DNA from: Rhizobium sp. | Lineage (GTDB): Bacteria > Pseudomonadota > Alphaproteobacteria > Rhizobiales > Rhizobiaceae | Assembly (NCBI GenBank): GCA_020621905.1 | Contig: JAHRYZ010000016.1 | Location: forward strand, 1-33,562 | DNA length: 33,562 bases | Direction of reading: 5' to 3' | Shown here: positions 15,798 through 25,408 of the stretch, piece by piece | Numbering within the stretch: position 1 is the first letter of the stretch | Layout: every line of letters starts with the position of its first letter | Program-made: the position numbers and the translations under genes | Notes under the pieces: generated by a model | Seen by the model: the letters and a program-made list of their open reading frames with translations, nothing else | Told to the model about the DNA's origin: nothing | The model's database searches: none

Positions 15798-16978
15798 GTC
15801 CGTTTCCCTCTGAAAAGCAGCCGGCCCACCGAAAGCGCCACGTAAAGGCCGAAGAAACCGGCAATTGCCCAAGCAAAGCCGTGGTTTCCGGAAATGTCGA
15901 TGGCGGCGCCGATCGCCTGCGGGCCGGCGACCGTGCCGACCGCGTAGCAGAAGACGAAGGCCGCATTGGCCGCCGCGAGGTCCGAGCCGGTGAGGCGCGA
16001 GCCGAGATGGCTGAGGCCCACCGTATAGAGGCCCGAGACGCTGCCGCCCCAGAAAAGCAGCACGATGGCCATTAGCAGCCAGTTCTCCGACAGCCAGGGG
16101 AGCGCCAGCGAACCGGCAAGCCCGATCACCGCCATGGCCGACAGCAGCAGCCTGCGGTCCTTCAGATGGTCGGAAAGCATGCCGAGCGGGATCTGGAAGA
16201 TCATGTTGCCGACGCCCATCACGGTCAGCAGCAGGGCCGCCTGCGATTCGCCAAAACCGATTCGGGTGGCGTAGATCGGAAACAGCGACAGCCCGCCGAC
16301 CTCCACGGCGCCAAAGATGAAGACCGCGGCCGTCGCCGTCGGCACGAGGAAGATGTAGCGCAGGAAATGACTGCTGGGCTTCTCGTCGAGCGCCGGGCTT
16401 TCGCCGCGCGCGATGTAGATCGGAATGGCGGCGACGAGAATGGCGATCGCGCCCACGGCGAAGGGCAGGATGCCGTCACTGCCGAGAACGGAGAAGAGCA
16501 GGGGGCCGGAGGCGAAGCCGACCGACAGCACGGTCGCATAGATGCCGAGCACCAGGCCGCGCCGCGATGGCGGCGCTGCGGCATTGATCCAGAACTCGGA
16601 CAGGATGAAAAGGGTCGTGGTCGCCCCGTGGAAGACGATGCGCAGCGGAAACCACATCCAGAACTGATCCGCATAGTAGAAGCCGAGCGAGCTGATCGCG
16701 GCGAAAAGGACCGCCCACAACATGGTGCGCGCCACGCCGAAGGAATGGGCAATCTTGGTGGTGACCGGTGCCGCTGCCATCGCCGCGACGCCCGCCATCG
16801 CCGAGTTCAGGCCGATCAGCGTGGAGGATATGCCGCGCTTCTCCAGAATGATGCTGAGCAGCGGCAGGCCAAGGCCGATCGCGATGCCGACCGCGGTGAT
16901 GGCCGATATGGCGGCAACCAGCGAAGGCCAGTGGATCTCCTCGCGGTGACCGTTTGCGCCGCAGTCCGGCTTTGACAT
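15794..16978 (-). CDS. MFS transporter
   Basis: 394 residues with 12 predicted membrane segments, an N-terminal cytoplasmic tail of about 18 residues, and the conserved loop between segments 2 and 3. GMLSDHLKDRRLLL, at about residue 262, is the second copy of the MFS loop motif G-x-x-x-D-(R/K). It resembles the YcaD-like drug/metabolite group; the substrate cannot be told from sequence. ATG 16978 lies only 10 bases from the NUDIX stop, so it is the last member of the rnr-DUF983-NUDIX-MFS run. Confidence 0.85.
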   Translation of the reverse strand: MSKPDCGANGHREEIHWPSLVAAISAITAVGIAIGLGLPLLSIILEKRGISSTLIGLNSAMAGVAAMAAAPVTTKIAHSFGVARTMLWAVLFAAISSLGFYYADQFWMWFPLRIVFHGATTTLFILSEFWINAAAPPSRRGLVLGIYATVLSVGFASGPLLFSVLGSDGILPFAVGAIAILVAAIPIYIARGESPALDEKPSSHFLRYIFLVPTATAAVFIFGAVEVGGLSLFPIYATRIGFGESQAALLLTVMGVGNMIFQIPLGMLSDHLKDRRLLLSAMAVIGLAGSLALPWLSENWLLMAIVLLFWGGSVSGLYTVGLSHLGSRLTGSDLAAANAAFVFCYAVGTVAGPQAIGAAIDISGNHGFAWAIAGFFGLYVALSVGRLLFRGKRT

Positions 16979-16988
16979 CAGTCTGACC

Positions 16989-17693
16989 TCAAATGGTTTC
17001 GCGGAAAAAACGCCCGTTTCGGGAGAAGTAGAACGGGCCGTCGCTTCCGAACGGCAGGGATGGATCGCTCTTCATCTGTGCCTTCACGTCGTCGAGGATC
17101 GTCCTCGTGATCGCCGGCATGTTCAGACTGGAAAGGTCTTCCATGTCAAGCCAACGAAGGTCGTGCAATTCGGACGAATCACTGATGCCCGCCGGATCGA
17201 CCGCCGCTTCGTCAGTAAAAGTCAGAAAGAACCGGGTGTCGAACCGCCGCACATTGCCCGGCGGCGTGATGGCGCGAGCGACATAGCGCAGGCTGCCAAG
17301 ATCGGCGACAAGGCGGGAAATCCCCTTGCGACCGTTTTCCGTGCGTCCGATGAGGAGCCCGGTTTCCTCGACAAGTTCGCGCACGGCTGCAAGGGCGAGG
17401 CCCCGGCTCCGATTGAGCGCAGCCGTGCTCGCGTCGCCGCCGGTCAGCCTGGCAATCACCAGTGGGTTCAGGTCGCGCAGGAAAGCCTGCCGGCTGTCGC
17501 CGCGGTCGCGTCGCCCGCCCGGAAAGACGTAGAGGTTCGGCATGAAGACATGCGCGCTGCCGCGCTTGCCCATCAGCACGCGGGGCGTGTCGCCGCTGCG
17601 GTCGACAAGCAGAAGCGAGGCGGCGTCCCGCGGACGCATCCTCGCGGACGCCTGGGATGTGGCGTCCTGCTGATGGAACGGATGGCTGCTCAT
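16989..17693 (-). CDS. NUDIX hydrolase
   Basis: 234 residues. The NUDIX box is present in split form: VFPGGRRDRGD (about 57-67), then an insertion of roughly 35 residues, then AAVRELVEETGLL (about 103-115) with the catalytic R-E-x-x-E-E-x-G core. Split boxes occur in the larger NUDT-like group that acts on CoA or nucleotide sugars; the substrate here is unknown. The start ATG overlaps a TGA that would be the natural DUF983 stop in an ATGA arrangement, which is one reason to suspect a frameshift in DUF983. An aromatic C-terminal tail (FYFSRNGRFF) is present. Confidence 0.88.
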   Translation of the reverse strand: MSSHPFHQQDATSQASARMRPRDAASLLLVDRSGDTPRVLMGKRGSAHVFMPNLYVFPGGRRDRGDSRQAFLRDLNPLVIARLTGGDASTAALNRSRGLALAAVRELVEETGLLIGRTENGRKGISRLVADLGSLRYVARAITPPGNVRRFDTRFFLTFTDEAAVDPAGISDSSELHDLRWLDMEDLSSLNMPAITRTILDDVKAQMKSDPSLPFGSDGPFYFSRNGRFFRETI

Positions 17694-18156
17694 GGTCTGG
17701 TGGTCGGACCGGGCTCTCGGGTTCGTCCGTCTCGCCGCCGAAGCCGTGCATGCGCAGCGCCCACTGCAGGCCGATCACTCCGCCCTTGATCGGCTGGATG
17801 GTAACAAGCGCTGTGATCACGCCGAGCGGCGCCCAGATCGCCAGATGGATCCAGTCCGATGCCGGGAAGATCAGGTCGGTCATCATGAAGCCGCCGAGCA
17901 GAACGTGGCCCAGCACCATGATCACCAGATAGGGCGGCAGGTCGTCGGACCGGTGGTGGAAGATTTCCTCACCGCAGGCCGCACAGGTGTCGACCGGCTT
18001 CAGATAGGCGCGAAAGAGCTTGCCGCTGCCACAGGCAGGACACTGGTTGAGCAGGCCGCGCATGATGGATCGGCCGAGGGGCCGTTCCGCTTCCGCGTCT
18101 CCGCCGAAGCGCACGGGTTCGTCCTGCTGGCTGGCGGGCATGTCTTTTCCTTCCAT
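17690..18156 (-). pseudogene. DUF983 zinc-ribbon membrane protein, probable frameshift near its end
   Basis: The N-terminal part is a clear DUF983 protein: two CxxC pairs (CPACGSGKLF and CAACGEEIFHH) followed by two membrane segments, LVIMVLGHVLLGGFMM and WIHLAIWAPLGVITALV, then MHGFGGE. The family ends soon after this, at about 140-160 residues. Here the open frame instead continues to 17212, deep inside the NUDIX gene in another frame, which is implausible. Restoring one base somewhere in 17695-17760 makes it stop at the TGA overlapping the NUDIX start (17692-17690), giving about 155 residues. Starts at 18156 (GAGGA) and 18141 (AAGGA) are both supported, and GTG 18168 overlaps the rnr stop. 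Function unknown. Confidence 0.7.
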
Positions 18157-18164
18157 GTCTTTCC

Positions 18165-20521
18165 TCACCGTCTCGGCCGGCTGGGCCGGGTGCCGGGCTT
18201 CTTGAACGCACCGCGCCGGCCGGCCTTGTGGAACGAGCGGGTGGCGGTCGGCATGGGCCGCCCTTCGCTCAGCATCTCGAAGCGCAGGGCGCCGGCAAGC
18301 GGGATCGCCTCCACGAGCTTCACCTCGACCGAATCGCCCAGCCGGTAGCCGAGCCCGGTCTTTTCGCCGGACAGCGCCTGATGCGCTTCGTCGTAGATAT
18401 AGTAGTCGCGGCCCAGAGTCGAAACGGGCACGAAGCCGTCGGCGCCGAACTGCGGCAGGGTAATGAACAGTCCGGCCTTGGTGACGCCGGAAATCTGCCC
18501 ATCGAATTCGTCGCCGACCCGGCCGGCGAGATGATGGGCGATAAGCCGGTTGACGGTGTCGCGTTCGGCGGCCATGGCACGTCGCTCGAAGGTCGAGATT
18601 TCCGCCGCGATGTCGTCGAGCGACGCCTCTTCCTCCGGCGTGATGCCGCCTTCGCCGAGCCCCAGCGAGCCGACCAGCGCACGATGCACGATCAGGTCGG
18701 CATAGCGCCGGATCGGCGAGGTGAAATGGGCGTATTTCAGCAGGTTGAGGCCGAAATGGCCGATATTCTCCGGGCTGTAGATCGCCTGGCTCTGGCTGCG
18801 CAGCACCATTTCATTGACCATGGTCTGGTGCGGCGTGTCGAGCGCCTTGGCGAGAATGCCGTTGAACGAGTTCGACCGCAGTCCTGCGCCCTTGGCGAGC
18901 GTCAGGCCGATGGTGGCGAGAAATTCGCGCAGCGTCTCCTGCTTGGAAGCTTCGGCGCGTCATGGATTCGGTAGACGAGCGGCTGGCGCTTCTTCTCCAG
19001 CGTCTCTGCGGCCGAAACATTGGCCTGGATCATCATTTCCTCGATCAGCTTGTGGGCGTCGAGGCGTTCCGGCACATGAACGCGGTCCACCGTGCCGTCG
19101 GGCTTGAGGATGATCTTGCGCTCGGGCATGTCGAGTTCGAGCGGCTGGCGACGGTCGCGGCCGCGCTTCAGCACCTCATAGGCGTGCCACAATGGCCTCA
19201 GGATGGGCTCCAGCAACGGACCGGCCTTGTCGTCGGCCTTGCCGTCGATCGCCGCCTGGGCCTGCTGGTAGGAGAGCGTGGCGGCACTCTTCATCATCAC
19301 GCGATGGAATGTGTGTCCGGCCTTGCGGCCTTCCTTGGAGAAGGTCATGCGCACGGCAAGCGCCGGCCGGTCGACGCCCTCGCGCAGCGAGCAGAGGTCG
19401 TTGGAAATCCGCTCGGGCAGCATCGGCACGACGCGGTCGGGGAAATAGACGGAGTTGCCGCGCTTCAGCGCTTCGCGGTCGAGCGCCGATTTCGGCCGGA
19501 TATACCAGGAGACGTCGGCGATCGCCACCGTGACGATCACGCCGTCGGGATTGTCGGGCGAGGGGTCGCGCTCGGCATAGACCGCGTCGTCGTGGTCCTT
19601 GGCGTCGTGCGGGTCGATGGTGATCAGCGGCACATGGCGCCAGTCCTCGCGGTGCGACATGGAGGTTTGCTCTGCCGCATCCGCCTCGTCGAGGACCGAT
19701 TGCGGGAAAATGTGCGGGATGCCGTGCGAATAGATGGCGATCATCGAGATCGCCTTCTCCGAGGCGACCGACCCGATCACGTTCAGCACGCGGGCCTGCG
19801 TCAGTCCCATGCGGCCCGTACGGGCAATCTCGACCTCGACCAGGTCGCCGTCCCTGGCGTCTCCCAGGTCGGCGGCTGAGATCAGCATTTCCTCGCCGCG
19901 CCGTTCGATCGGCATCAGCCGTCCGCCACCACCCGGCATTTCGCGGTACACGCCGAGCAGCGCGTTGCGATGCCGGTCGATGACCTTGATGATGCGCGCG
20001 CTATAGGCGGGACCTGCACGGTCCTTGGAGGCGAATATCTTGGCAAGCACCCGGTCGCCCAGGCCGCCGACGGGCGCCTTGCCCCTGGCGCGGTCGGCGC
20101 TCGACTGGCGGATGGCGACGGCTGGCGCGACGCCCAGTTCCTCGTTCCATTCCGCCGGCCGGCCGATCAGTTCGCCGTCCTTGTCGCGCGTGGTGATGTC
20201 GAGAACGGTGACGGGGGGGAGAGCGCCCGGCCGCTTCAGCGACTTGCGGTCCTTCTGCACCAGGCCGTCGTCCTCGAGCGAACGCAGCACCTCCTTGAGC
20301 TCGACCCGTGTTTCGCCCTTCAGCCCGAAGGCCTTGGCGATCTCGCGCTTGGAGGCGCGATCCGGGTTGTCGGCGATGAACTCGAGCAACACTTCCCGCG
20401 ACGGTACCTCGCCATGGATGATCGTCGGCTTGTCGCCTGCCGCCCCCGCAGCCTCCGCACGCCGGCTCCTGCGGTTGCCGGAGGCGGGGTTGGGAGAACG
20501 GTCGCGCGGGGTCTTGCTCAA
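18165..20521 (-). pseudogene. rnr: ribonuclease R, split by a one-base frameshift
   Basis: Processive 3'-5' exoribonuclease that degrades structured RNA and helps ribosome quality control. The frame from ATG 20521 contains the cold-shock domains (about 85-260) and the catalytic RNB domain with D303, D309, D311 and D312 in TIDPHDAKDHDDA. It runs to VYRIHDAPK (about residue 521) and then is lost at 18945-18952. The correct reading resumes at once in another frame as SKQETLREF and continues through the S1 domain to a basic tail at 18165. One T added in AAGCTTCC restores a 785-residue protein, the normal family length. Only one base is missing, so the break may be a sequencing error. topA ends 2 bases before the start. 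Confidence 0.88.
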
Positions 20522-20523
20522 AT

Positions 20524-23211
20524 CTAGCTCTTCTTCGTCTTTGGTGCCGCCTTGGCCTTCGGCTTGGCGGCGGTTGTCTTCTTTGGCTTTGCCGCGGTGG
20601 CGTCGGCGGCAGCGGCCTTGGCCTTGACGGCCTTCGGTTTCGCGGCGGCCTTGGCCGGGGCCTTCTTCGCCGCGGTTTTCTTGGTTCCGCTCTTGCCCGC
20701 CTTCTCGGCGATCATGAGCAGGGCTTCTTCCAGCGTCACCGACTGCGGGTCCTTGCCCTTCGGCAGCGTGGCGTTGACCTTCGCCCAGTTAATATAGGGA
20801 CCATATTTGCCATCGCGAACAGTAATCGCGCCGCCGTCCGGATGTTCCCCGATTTCCTTGAGGGCCGCAGCCGTCCGACCGCGTCCACCCGGTCCCTTAC
20901 TCTGCTTTTCCGCCAGAACCGTGACGGCCCGATTGAGGCCGACCGAAAGCACGTCCTCGATGTTGTCGAGATTGGCATAGGTGCCGTCATGCAGGATGAA
21001 CGGTCCGTAGCGGCCGAGGCCGGCCGTGATCATCTTGCCGGTCTCCGGATGGTTCCCGACCTCGCGCGGCAGCGAAAGCAGCGACAGAGCCTTGTCGAAA
21101 TCGATGCTGTCCGGGGTCCAGCCCTTGGGCAGCGAGGAGCGCTTGGCCTCCTTGCCGTCGCCGCGCTGGACGTAGGGTCCGAAGCGGCCGCTGCGCAGGG
21201 TGATTTCCTCGCCCGTCGCCGAATCCTTGCCAAGCGCTTTCGGTTCGTTCGAACCGGATGCCTCGGCCTCCGCCCCACCCTCGGAGGTGAGCTGGCGCGT
21301 GAAGCTGCATTCAGGATAGTTCGAACAGCCGACGAAGGCGCCGTACTTGCCGAGCTTCAGCGACAGGTTGCCTGTGCCGCAGACCTGGCAGATGCGCGGG
21401 TCCGAGCCGTCCTCGCGCTTCGGGAAGACCAGCGGGGCCAGGGCCTCGGTCAGCGCGTCGAGAACATTGGTGACGCGCAGTTCCTTGGTGTCCTCGATCT
21501 GGGCGAAGAAATTCGTCCAGAATTCGCGCAGCACGTCCTTCCAGTTCAACTCGCCGGCGGAGATCTGGTCGAGTTTCTCCTCGAGATCCGCGGTGAAGTC
21601 ATACTCGACATAACGGGTGAAGAAGTTCTCGAGGAAAGCCGTCACCAGCCGGCCCTTGGAATGCGGAATGAGCTTGCGCTTGTCGATCGTCACATATTCG
21701 CGGTCGCTCAGCGTCTTCAGAGTCGCGGCATAGGTGGAGGGGCGGCCGATGCCGAGCTCTTCCATCTTCTTGATCAGCGTCGCTTCCGAATAGCGCGGCG
21801 GCGGCTCGGTGAAATGCTGGGTCGCGTTGACCTTCTGCTTGGCCAGCGCTTCCCGCGCATTGATCTCGGGCAGACGGCCTTCGTCGTCGCCGTCCTCGGC
21901 CGGTTCGCCCTCTTCCTTCTGGTCGGTATAGGCGGCGATGAAACCGTCGAAGCGGATGACCGAGCCGACGGCGCGCAGGCCGGCCTTGTCGCCATTGTTG
22001 TCGGCGAGGATCTCGACCGTGGTGCGCTCGATTTCCGCCGACGCCATCTGGCTGGCGATGCCGCGCTTCCACACGAGGTCGTAGAGACGCATCTGGTCGG
22101 CGTCGAGGAAACGGCGCACCTTGTCGGGCGAGCGGTTGAAGTCGGTCGGACGGATCGCTTCGTGGGCTTCCTGGGCGTTCTTCGCCTTGGTCGAATAGAA
22201 GCGCGGCTTCTCCGGCACGTAGCGCGGACCGAACTGGTCGGCGACGGCGGCGCGGGCGCCGTCGATCGCCTCGGGCGCCATCTGCACGCCGTCGGTACGC
22301 ATATAGGTGATGAGACCGACCGTCTCGCCGCCGATGTCTATGCCTTCATACAGCTTCTGTGCGACCTGCATGGTGCGCGAAGCCGAGAAACCGAGCTTGG
22401 AGGAGGCGGCCTGCTGCAGGGTGGACGTGGTGAAGGGCGGGCCGGGATTGCGCTTGACGGGCTTTGCCTCGACGCTGTCGACGACATATTTCGCGCCTTC
22501 GAGCAGCGTCTTGATGCCACCAGCCTGCTCGCCATTGGTCACGGAATTGCGCTGGATGCGCTTGCCGAGATGCGAGACGAGCCTTGCCTCGAACTCGTCG
22601 CCGCGCGGTGTCTTGAGCAGCGCGGAAATGTTCCAGTATTCCTCGGCGACGAAGCGTTCGATTTCCGTCTCGCGGTCGCAGACCAGGCGCAGCGCCACCG
22701 ACTGGACGCGGCCGGCCGAGCGGGCGCCCGGCAGCTTGCGCCACAGCACCGGCGAGAGGTTGAAACCGACGAGATAGTCGAGCGCGCGGCGGGCGAGATA
22801 GGCATCGACCAGCGCGCCGTCGATGTCGCGCGGATGCGCCATCGCGTCGAGCACCGCCTTCTTGGTGATGGCGTTGAAGACGACGCGCTTGACCGGCTTG
22901 TCGCCGATCACCTTCTTCTTCTTGAGAAGGTCGAGCACGTGCCAGGATATCGCTTCACCCTCGCGATCCGGGTCGGTTGCAAGAATGAGGCCGTCGGCGC
23001 CCTTCATGGCGTCGGAAATATCCTTCATCCGCTTGGCCGAGGCCGTGTCGACTTCCCAATCCATGGCAAAGTCGTCGTCGGGGCGCACCGATCCGTCCTT
23101 GGCCGGCAGATCGCGCACGTGACCGAAGGATGCAAGCACCTTGTAGCCGGGACCCAGATACTTGTTGATCGTCTTGGCCTTGGCCGGAGATTCTACGACT
23201 ACGACATCCAT
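20524..23211 (-). CDS. topA: DNA topoisomerase I
   Basis: Relaxes negative supercoils through a single-strand break. The 895-residue protein has a Toprim domain (1-150) with E7 and the metal-binding D80-P-D82-R-E, and the topoisomerase IA core with catalytic Tyr303 in LITYMRTDG. It also has a C-terminal zinc finger (CQVCGTGNLSLK then GCSNYPEC, about 640-670), repeated GKYGPY-type zinc-ribbon-like modules, and a Lys/Ala-rich DNA-binding tail of about 60 residues. The rhizobial form carries this long basic tail. The start ATG has only a weak GAGA ribosome-binding sequence. rnr follows 2 bases after the stop, so they are cotranscribed. Confidence 0.98.
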   Translation of the reverse strand: MDVVVVESPAKAKTINKYLGPGYKVLASFGHVRDLPAKDGSVRPDDDFAMDWEVDTASAKRMKDISDAMKGADGLILATDPDREGEAISWHVLDLLKKKKVIGDKPVKRVVFNAITKKAVLDAMAHPRDIDGALVDAYLARRALDYLVGFNLSPVLWRKLPGARSAGRVQSVALRLVCDRETEIERFVAEEYWNISALLKTPRGDEFEARLVSHLGKRIQRNSVTNGEQAGGIKTLLEGAKYVVDSVEAKPVKRNPGPPFTTSTLQQAASSKLGFSASRTMQVAQKLYEGIDIGGETVGLITYMRTDGVQMAPEAIDGARAAVADQFGPRYVPEKPRFYSTKAKNAQEAHEAIRPTDFNRSPDKVRRFLDADQMRLYDLVWKRGIASQMASAEIERTTVEILADNNGDKAGLRAVGSVIRFDGFIAAYTDQKEEGEPAEDGDDEGRLPEINAREALAKQKVNATQHFTEPPPRYSEATLIKKMEELGIGRPSTYAATLKTLSDREYVTIDKRKLIPHSKGRLVTAFLENFFTRYVEYDFTADLEEKLDQISAGELNWKDVLREFWTNFFAQIEDTKELRVTNVLDALTEALAPLVFPKREDGSDPRICQVCGTGNLSLKLGKYGAFVGCSNYPECSFTRQLTSEGGAEAEASGSNEPKALGKDSATGEEITLRSGRFGPYVQRGDGKEAKRSSLPKGWTPDSIDFDKALSLLSLPREVGNHPETGKMITAGLGRYGPFILHDGTYANLDNIEDVLSVGLNRAVTVLAEKQSKGPGGRGRTAAALKEIGEHPDGGAITVRDGKYGPYINWAKVNATLPKGKDPQSVTLEEALLMIAEKAGKSGTKKTAAKKAPAKAAAKPKAVKAKAAAADATAAKPKKTTAAKPKAKAAPKTKKS

Positions 23212-23374
23212 TGCGTTTCTCTGTACTGCGGAAAAGGCTTTTCATCCGGGCCTTTGCGGCCAGGTCCCGAAAACCGGTTCCCCGACATGGAGGGGGATTC
23301 GGCCGCGGTCAAGGGGGCAGTTGGATTTTCTCCCAGATGCAACGCGATACAACCAGATGTAGATTCCCGGTAGA

Positions 23375-23403
23375 TTGCAATTTAAGATAATAGGCACTAT
23401 CGT
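23375..23403 (+). promoter_or_regulatory. promoter of the small plus-strand gene
   Basis: TTGCAA (23375-23380), 17-base spacer, TATCGT (23398-23403); start near 23410. It lies in the AT-richer gap that also contains the topA promoter on the other strand. Confidence 0.45.
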
Positions 23404-23453
23404 TTTCGCAACTGAGGTACAACCGCATCGCGCGGTAATTGCGGGTAGGAAAC

Positions 23454-23681
23454 ATGGTCTCGAAAACGACGAACGGTGGCGAGTCGCGCACGGGAGAAAA
23501 CATAGCCTATATCCGGCAGATGCTCGGTGAATTGCGCATGGTCGCCGAGAAGGAAGGCGCCGAGATGCTCTGCTACCTGATCGAGATGGCCTATGTCGAG
23601 GCTGGCGACCTGCAGCTGGGGCGCCGCTCGCTGTCAATCCATCATCGCAATGGAAACAAGTCCACCCGGATGCCGGTGTAG
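23454..23681 (+). CDS. conserved small protein
   Basis: 75 residues with core RTGENIAYIRQMLGELRMVA and AEMLCYLIEMAYVEAGD, a two-helix amphipathic pattern. It is soluble, with no signal peptide. Small proteins with this core are found next to topA/dprA in rhizobia, to my recollection. GTAGGAA precedes ATG 23454 at about 3-5 bases and a promoter lies 50 bases up. A start at 23439 would add five residues. Its last 48 bases overlap the end of dprA on the opposite strand. Function unknown. Confidence 0.7.
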   Translation: MVSKTTNGGESRTGENIAYIRQMLGELRMVAEKEGAEMLCYLIEMAYVEAGDLQLGRRSLSIHHRNGNKSTRMPV

Positions 23682-24765
23682 CCGCCCCGCAATGTCGAGT
23701 TCCAGCAGCACCAGATAGACCGCGGAAGGCGCAAGCCCGGTATGGCGCACGATATCGTCGATTTCGACCGGGGTCGGGCCGAGCGCATCGGTGATGCGAG
23801 CGCGATCATTGTCGCTCGGCGGCGGAGCCATTCCATGGTCCGCGCTGCCGCCTGGTTCATCGGCTTCATGACCGGAAAAGAGTTCGACCTGTGACAGCGG
23901 CGCAAGGGCCTGCAGCACGTCGTCCGGCCGCGTCGTTACGGTTGCGCCGTCCTTCAGCAGGCCGTTGGTGCCTTCGCAGCGTGGATCGAGCGGCGAACCG
24001 GGCACGGCAAAGACGAGCCGGCCGAAATCGCCGGCGAGCCGCGCGGTGATCAGCGAACCGGAACGCGCCGCCGCCTCGACGACGACAACGCCGAGGGCGA
24101 CGCCGGCGATCAGCCGGTGCGTGAAAGTCGGGCGCGCGCTTCCCAGCCGAACGGCATTTCGAGATCGCTGCCCCGACCGTCCCAGATCTCGCGCAGGAGG
24201 TCGATGTTTTCCGGCGGTAGGGCGGTCAGCCGCCGGCCATGGCCGCGATCGTGCGGTCTCGGCTCGCCGATGCGCGGCGGTGTCGATGCCGCGGGCCGGC
24301 CGGAAATGATCGCGTAGCCGCCCGGCCGATGTCGCGCGCCATGAGCGCGGCGAACTTCGTCCCACTGATCGAGGCATTGCGCGAACCGACCACGCCGACG
24401 GTCGGCAGGCCTGCCGCCGAAAGGTCGCCCTTCACCGCCAGCAGCGGCGGCGCGCCGTCGATCTGTCGAAGGGCTGCCGGATAGTCCGGTTCGCCGATGC
24501 CGAGGAAGCGCGCGCCGAAGCGTGCGGCCGTCTCCAGTTCCTGTTCGGCTTCCGCTTCTGTGGCGATGCGGATCGCGCGCGTCGAGCCGCCGCGCCGGGA
24601 AAGCTCCGGCAGCATGGCAAGCGCGGTTTCCGCCGTGCCGAAATGATTGATCAGATCGCGAAAGGTCGCGGGGCCCACATTGTCGCTCCGGATCAGTCTT
24701 AGCCAACTGATCCTTTGCCGGTCGTTCAGCGCAATCCCTGCCCGTCTTGCGCCTGGCTCCGGCAT
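23634..24765 (-). pseudogene. dprA: DNA-processing protein DprA, multiply frameshifted
   Basis: DprA binds incoming single-stranded DNA and loads RecA in transformation. From ATG 24765 the frame reads a SAM-like N-terminal domain and then the Rossmann core up to GVVGSRNASISGTKFAALMARDIGRA (given in part: residues about 125-150). Beyond this the homologous sequence jumps among frames: GYAIISG, then ARGIDTAAHR, TIAAMAGG, LTALPPENIDLLREI, and finally RLIAGVALGVVVVEAAARSG, which continues intact through a winged-helix domain to 23634. At least five net shifts and about eight missing bases lie between about 24095 and 24345. The total length is right for a family member of about 379 residues. See the findings. 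The plsY stop lies 4 bases before the start. Confidence 0.85.
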
Positions 24766-24769
24766 GCCT

Positions 24770-25387
24770 TCATCCCTTCTTGCCGATCTTGCTCTCGGTT
24801 CCCGCGATCAGCCGTTCGATATTGGCCTTGTGCCGCCAGTAGGTGATGGCCGTCATAACGGCGGTGACCAGGGCCGCGTCACGAGTGCCCAGTATCCACA
24901 ATACAACCGGGATGACAAGGGTTGCAACCAGAGCGGACAGCGAGGAGTAGCGGGTGATGAAGGCCAGCGTCAGCCAGACCACGGCGAAGACGGGAACCAT
25001 CAGCGGCGCCACGCCGAGCAGGGTGCCGATATAGGTGGCGACGCCCTTGCCGCCCTTGAAGCCGAGCCAGATCGGGAAGAGATGGCCGATGAAGGCGGCG
25101 AAGCCGGCGATCAGGCCGGCATTCTGGCCGAACACGGCCTGGGCGATCACTGCGGCGACGGTCGCCTTCAGCGCATCGAGCAGGAGGGTCGCGGCGGCGA
25201 GCTTCTTGTTGCCGGTGCGCAGCACGTTGGTCGCGCCGATATTGCCCGAGCCGATCGAGCGCAGGTCGCCATGGCCGGCCATGCGGGTGAGCAGCAGGCC
25301 GAACGGGATCGAGCCCAGCAGATAGCCGAGGCTCAGCACGGCGATCAGTGCAGGCCATCCGATTGCAAGAAAATTGACGCTGGCCAC
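24770..25387 (-). CDS. plsY: glycerol-3-phosphate acyltransferase PlsY
   Basis: Inner-membrane enzyme that transfers the acyl group from acyl-phosphate to glycerol-3-phosphate, making lysophosphatidic acid, the first step of phospholipid synthesis. The 205 residues form about six membrane segments, with three conserved loops: GSIPFG near residue 26, [12 protein letters not shown] (about 46-57) and [18 protein letters not shown] (about 100-117). The start is GTG 25387 with GGGGGAG 5-6 bases upstream. pyrC ends 21 bases before it and dprA starts 4 bases after it, so it sits within the pyrBC-plsY-dprA operon. Confidence 0.96.
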   Translation of the reverse strand: MASVNFLAIGWPALIAVLSLGYLLGSIPFGLLLTRMAGHGDLRSIGSGNIGATNVLRTGNKKLAAATLLLDALKATVAAVIAQAVFGQNAGLIAGFAAFIGHLFPIWLGFKGGKGVATYIGTLLGVAPLMVPVFAVVWLTLAFITRYSSLSALVATLVIPVVLWILGTRDAALVTAVMTAITYWRHKANIERLIAGTESKIGKKG

Positions 25388-25408
25388 CTGAACTCCCCCT
25401 TGGTTCTC

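Noticed and set aside
20842-23373. 843-codon plus-strand frame across topA
   Set aside because: Antisense shadow of an intact topoisomerase I; no family resemblance.
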